DNA of 64,000 nt from Mesohalobacter halotolerans (GTDB taxonomy: Bacteria; Bacteroidota; Bacteroidia; Flavobacteriales; Flavobacteriaceae): positions 434,001 to 498,000 of the forward strand of contig NZ_SWMU01000002.1 in assembly GCF_006120725.1 (NCBI RefSeq), in the 5' to 3' direction. Positions 63,077 through 64,000 of this stretch are shown here, piece by piece. Made by a program: the position numbers and the translations under genes. The first letter of the stretch is position 1; every line of letters starts with the position of its first letter. The notes beneath the pieces were generated by a model. The model was not told the DNA's origin and did not search any database. It worked only from the letters and a program-made list of their open reading frames with translations.

Positions 63077-64000
63077 TCAAAGCTCATCTGACTTTTCAGG
63101 TTGTCCCATCATCATTAAGTAAGCTTTTAGAAAGTCGTCAATTTCTCCGTCCATCACGCGATCAACGTTTCCAGTTTCATGATTTGTTCTTACGTCTTTT
63201 ACTAGTTTATAGGGATGCATGACATAGTTTCTAATTTGCGAACCCCATTCTATGGCTTTTTTATCTGACTCAATTTCAGCACGCTCAGCTTGTTGCTTTT
63301 GCAATTCGATTTCATACAATTGAGATTTCAACATTTGCATGGCTTTTTCACGATTTTCAAGTTGGGACCTTGTTTCTGAATTAATCACCACAATTCCGGT
63401 GGGGTGATGTGTCAAAATTGCCTTGGTCTCTACCTTATTAACATTTTGACCACCTGCACCACTAGAGCGTGCAAAATCCCATTTAATATCAGCAGGATTA
63501 ATGTCAATATTAATACTCTTATCGACAAGCGGATACACGTATACTGAAGCAAAAGAGGTATGCCGCTTAGCATTACTATCAAATGGTGAAATACGGACTA
63601 AACGGTGAACCCCATTTTCACCTTTAAGCCAACCAAATGCGTAGTCGCCTTGGATTTCTATACTTACGGTTTTAATGCCTGCAACATCGCCTTCTTGATA
63701 GTTGAGCTCTTTCATTTTAAAGCCTTTTCGCTCTGACCATCGCATATACATACGCATAAGCATTTCTGCCCAGTCACAACTTTCCGTACCACCTGCACCA
63801 GCTGTGATTTGTAAAACCGCTGTAAGTTTATCACTCTGACCGGAAAGCATGTTTTTAAACTCTAAATCTTCAAGACTGTCTATGGCTTTTTCATACTGCT
63901 TCTCTACTTCACTTTCAGTCGTTTCGCCATCTTCGAGAAACTCTTGCAAAACTTCAAGCTCTTCGAGCTGTAGCTTAACTTTATTAAAATCTTCAACCCA
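63077..64000 (-). CDS. prfB: Peptide chain release factor 2, 5' end outside window
   Basis: The frame is open from the right edge (last codon Trp at 63998-64000) to the stop at 63077; about 307 codons are present. Class-I RF features: GAGGTESCDWAEML, the anticodon-like SPF of RF2 (VRISPFDSNAKRH), and the GGQ peptidyl-hydrolysis motif in RSSGAGGQNVNKVE. It is RF2 (reads UGA and UAA), as shown by SPF instead of PxT. About 75 N-terminal residues, including the site where many prfB genes carry a programmed frameshift, lie outside the window. The TTG at 63947-63949 is internal and not a start. Confidence 0.95.
   Translation of the reverse strand, partial: WVEDFNKVKLQLEELEVLQEFLEDGETTESEVEKQYEKAIDSLEDLEFKNMLSGQSDKLTAVLQITAGAGGTESCDWAEMLMRMYMRWSERKGFKMKELNYQEGDVAGIKTVSIEIQGDYAFGWLKGENGVHRLVRISPFDSNAKRHTSFASVYVYPLVDKSINIDINPADIKWDFARSSGAGGQNVNKVETKAILTHHPTGIVVINSETRSQLENREKAMQMLKSQLYEIELQKQQAERAEIESDKKAIEWGSQIRNYVMHPYKLVKDVRTNHETGNVDRVMDGEIDDFLKAYLMMMGQPEKSDEL

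Noticed and set aside
63947-63949. TTG as start codon of prfB
   Set aside because: The frame stays open to the window edge and the upstream residues match RF2, so the gene simply continues off the window.

Overview
The window is AT-rich, gene-dense chromosomal DNA of a member of the Bacteroidota, very probably a marine Flavobacteriaceae. The evidence is: promoters of the TAnnTTTG type, start codons with weak Shine-Dalgarno sequences, many lipoproteins, a large TonB receptor with a carboxypeptidase-like N-terminal domain, a flavobacterial carotenoid operon (crtI-crtB-crtZ-crtD-cruF-crtY), and a gene pair that fits capnine (sulfonolipid) synthesis. I see no rRNA, tRNA, CRISPR array, insertion sequence or prophage.

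Layout. 1-3.9 kb: RND efflux transporter (runs off the left edge) and its membrane fusion lipoprotein. 4-9.5 kb: a leftward block of envelope genes (MscS channel, K+-channel-like protein, META-domain lipoprotein, several lipoproteins of unknown function). 9.6-14.5 kb: hemN, a tandem universal stress protein, then the putative cysteate synthase / cysteate fatty-acyltransferase pair. 14.5-21.1 kb (leftward): two arginine-deiminase-fold hydrolases, an M23 peptidase, a zinc-ribbon membrane protein, and the fused B12-dependent mutase IcmF. 21.4-28.7 kb: a small conserved protein, FMN reductase, pabB, tilS, dsbD, then a Crp/Fnr regulator broken by one in-frame stop, pirin, and the stump of a TMEM175 channel gene. 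28.7-33.3 kb: ferredoxin, LuxC-type acyl-CoA reductase, serC, serA, an RlpA-like protein and a lipoprotein. 33.4-36.9 kb: a His/Cys-rich small protein, TonB receptor and lipoprotein, possibly metal uptake. 37-42.9 kb: ppc (leftward), then gpmI, a thioredoxin-like protein, a HAD protein and map. 42.9-49.9 kb: a CarH-like MerR regulator and the carotenoid operon. 50-64 kb: housekeeping genes (NUDIX, cyclophilin, two methyltransferases, ZIP transporter, GIY-YIG nuclease in a cluster of palindromic repeats, DksA-like protein, ileS, SulP, mscL, DUF4197, DUF192, lgt) and prfB, which runs off the right edge.

How the parts connect. SerA and SerC make O-phosphoserine, the expected substrate (with sulfite) of the putative cysteate synthase at 12.1 kb; its neighbour would condense cysteate with an acyl thioester into the capnine backbone. 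The carotenoid operon encodes all steps from GGPP to lycopene, one beta-cyclisation, ring hydroxylation, and hydration plus 3',4'-desaturation of the open end. That predicts zeaxanthin and a monocyclic saproxanthin/myxol-type pigment, possibly controlled by the adjacent B12-type MerR protein.

The points most worth checking are the swapped HIGH motif (GIHH) in IleS, the sulfonolipid gene pair, the CarH-like regulator that keeps only part of the photoreceptor residues, the single-codon lesion in the Crp/Fnr gene beside pirin, the TMEM175 remnant, and the co-varying palindromic repeats around the GIY-YIG gene.
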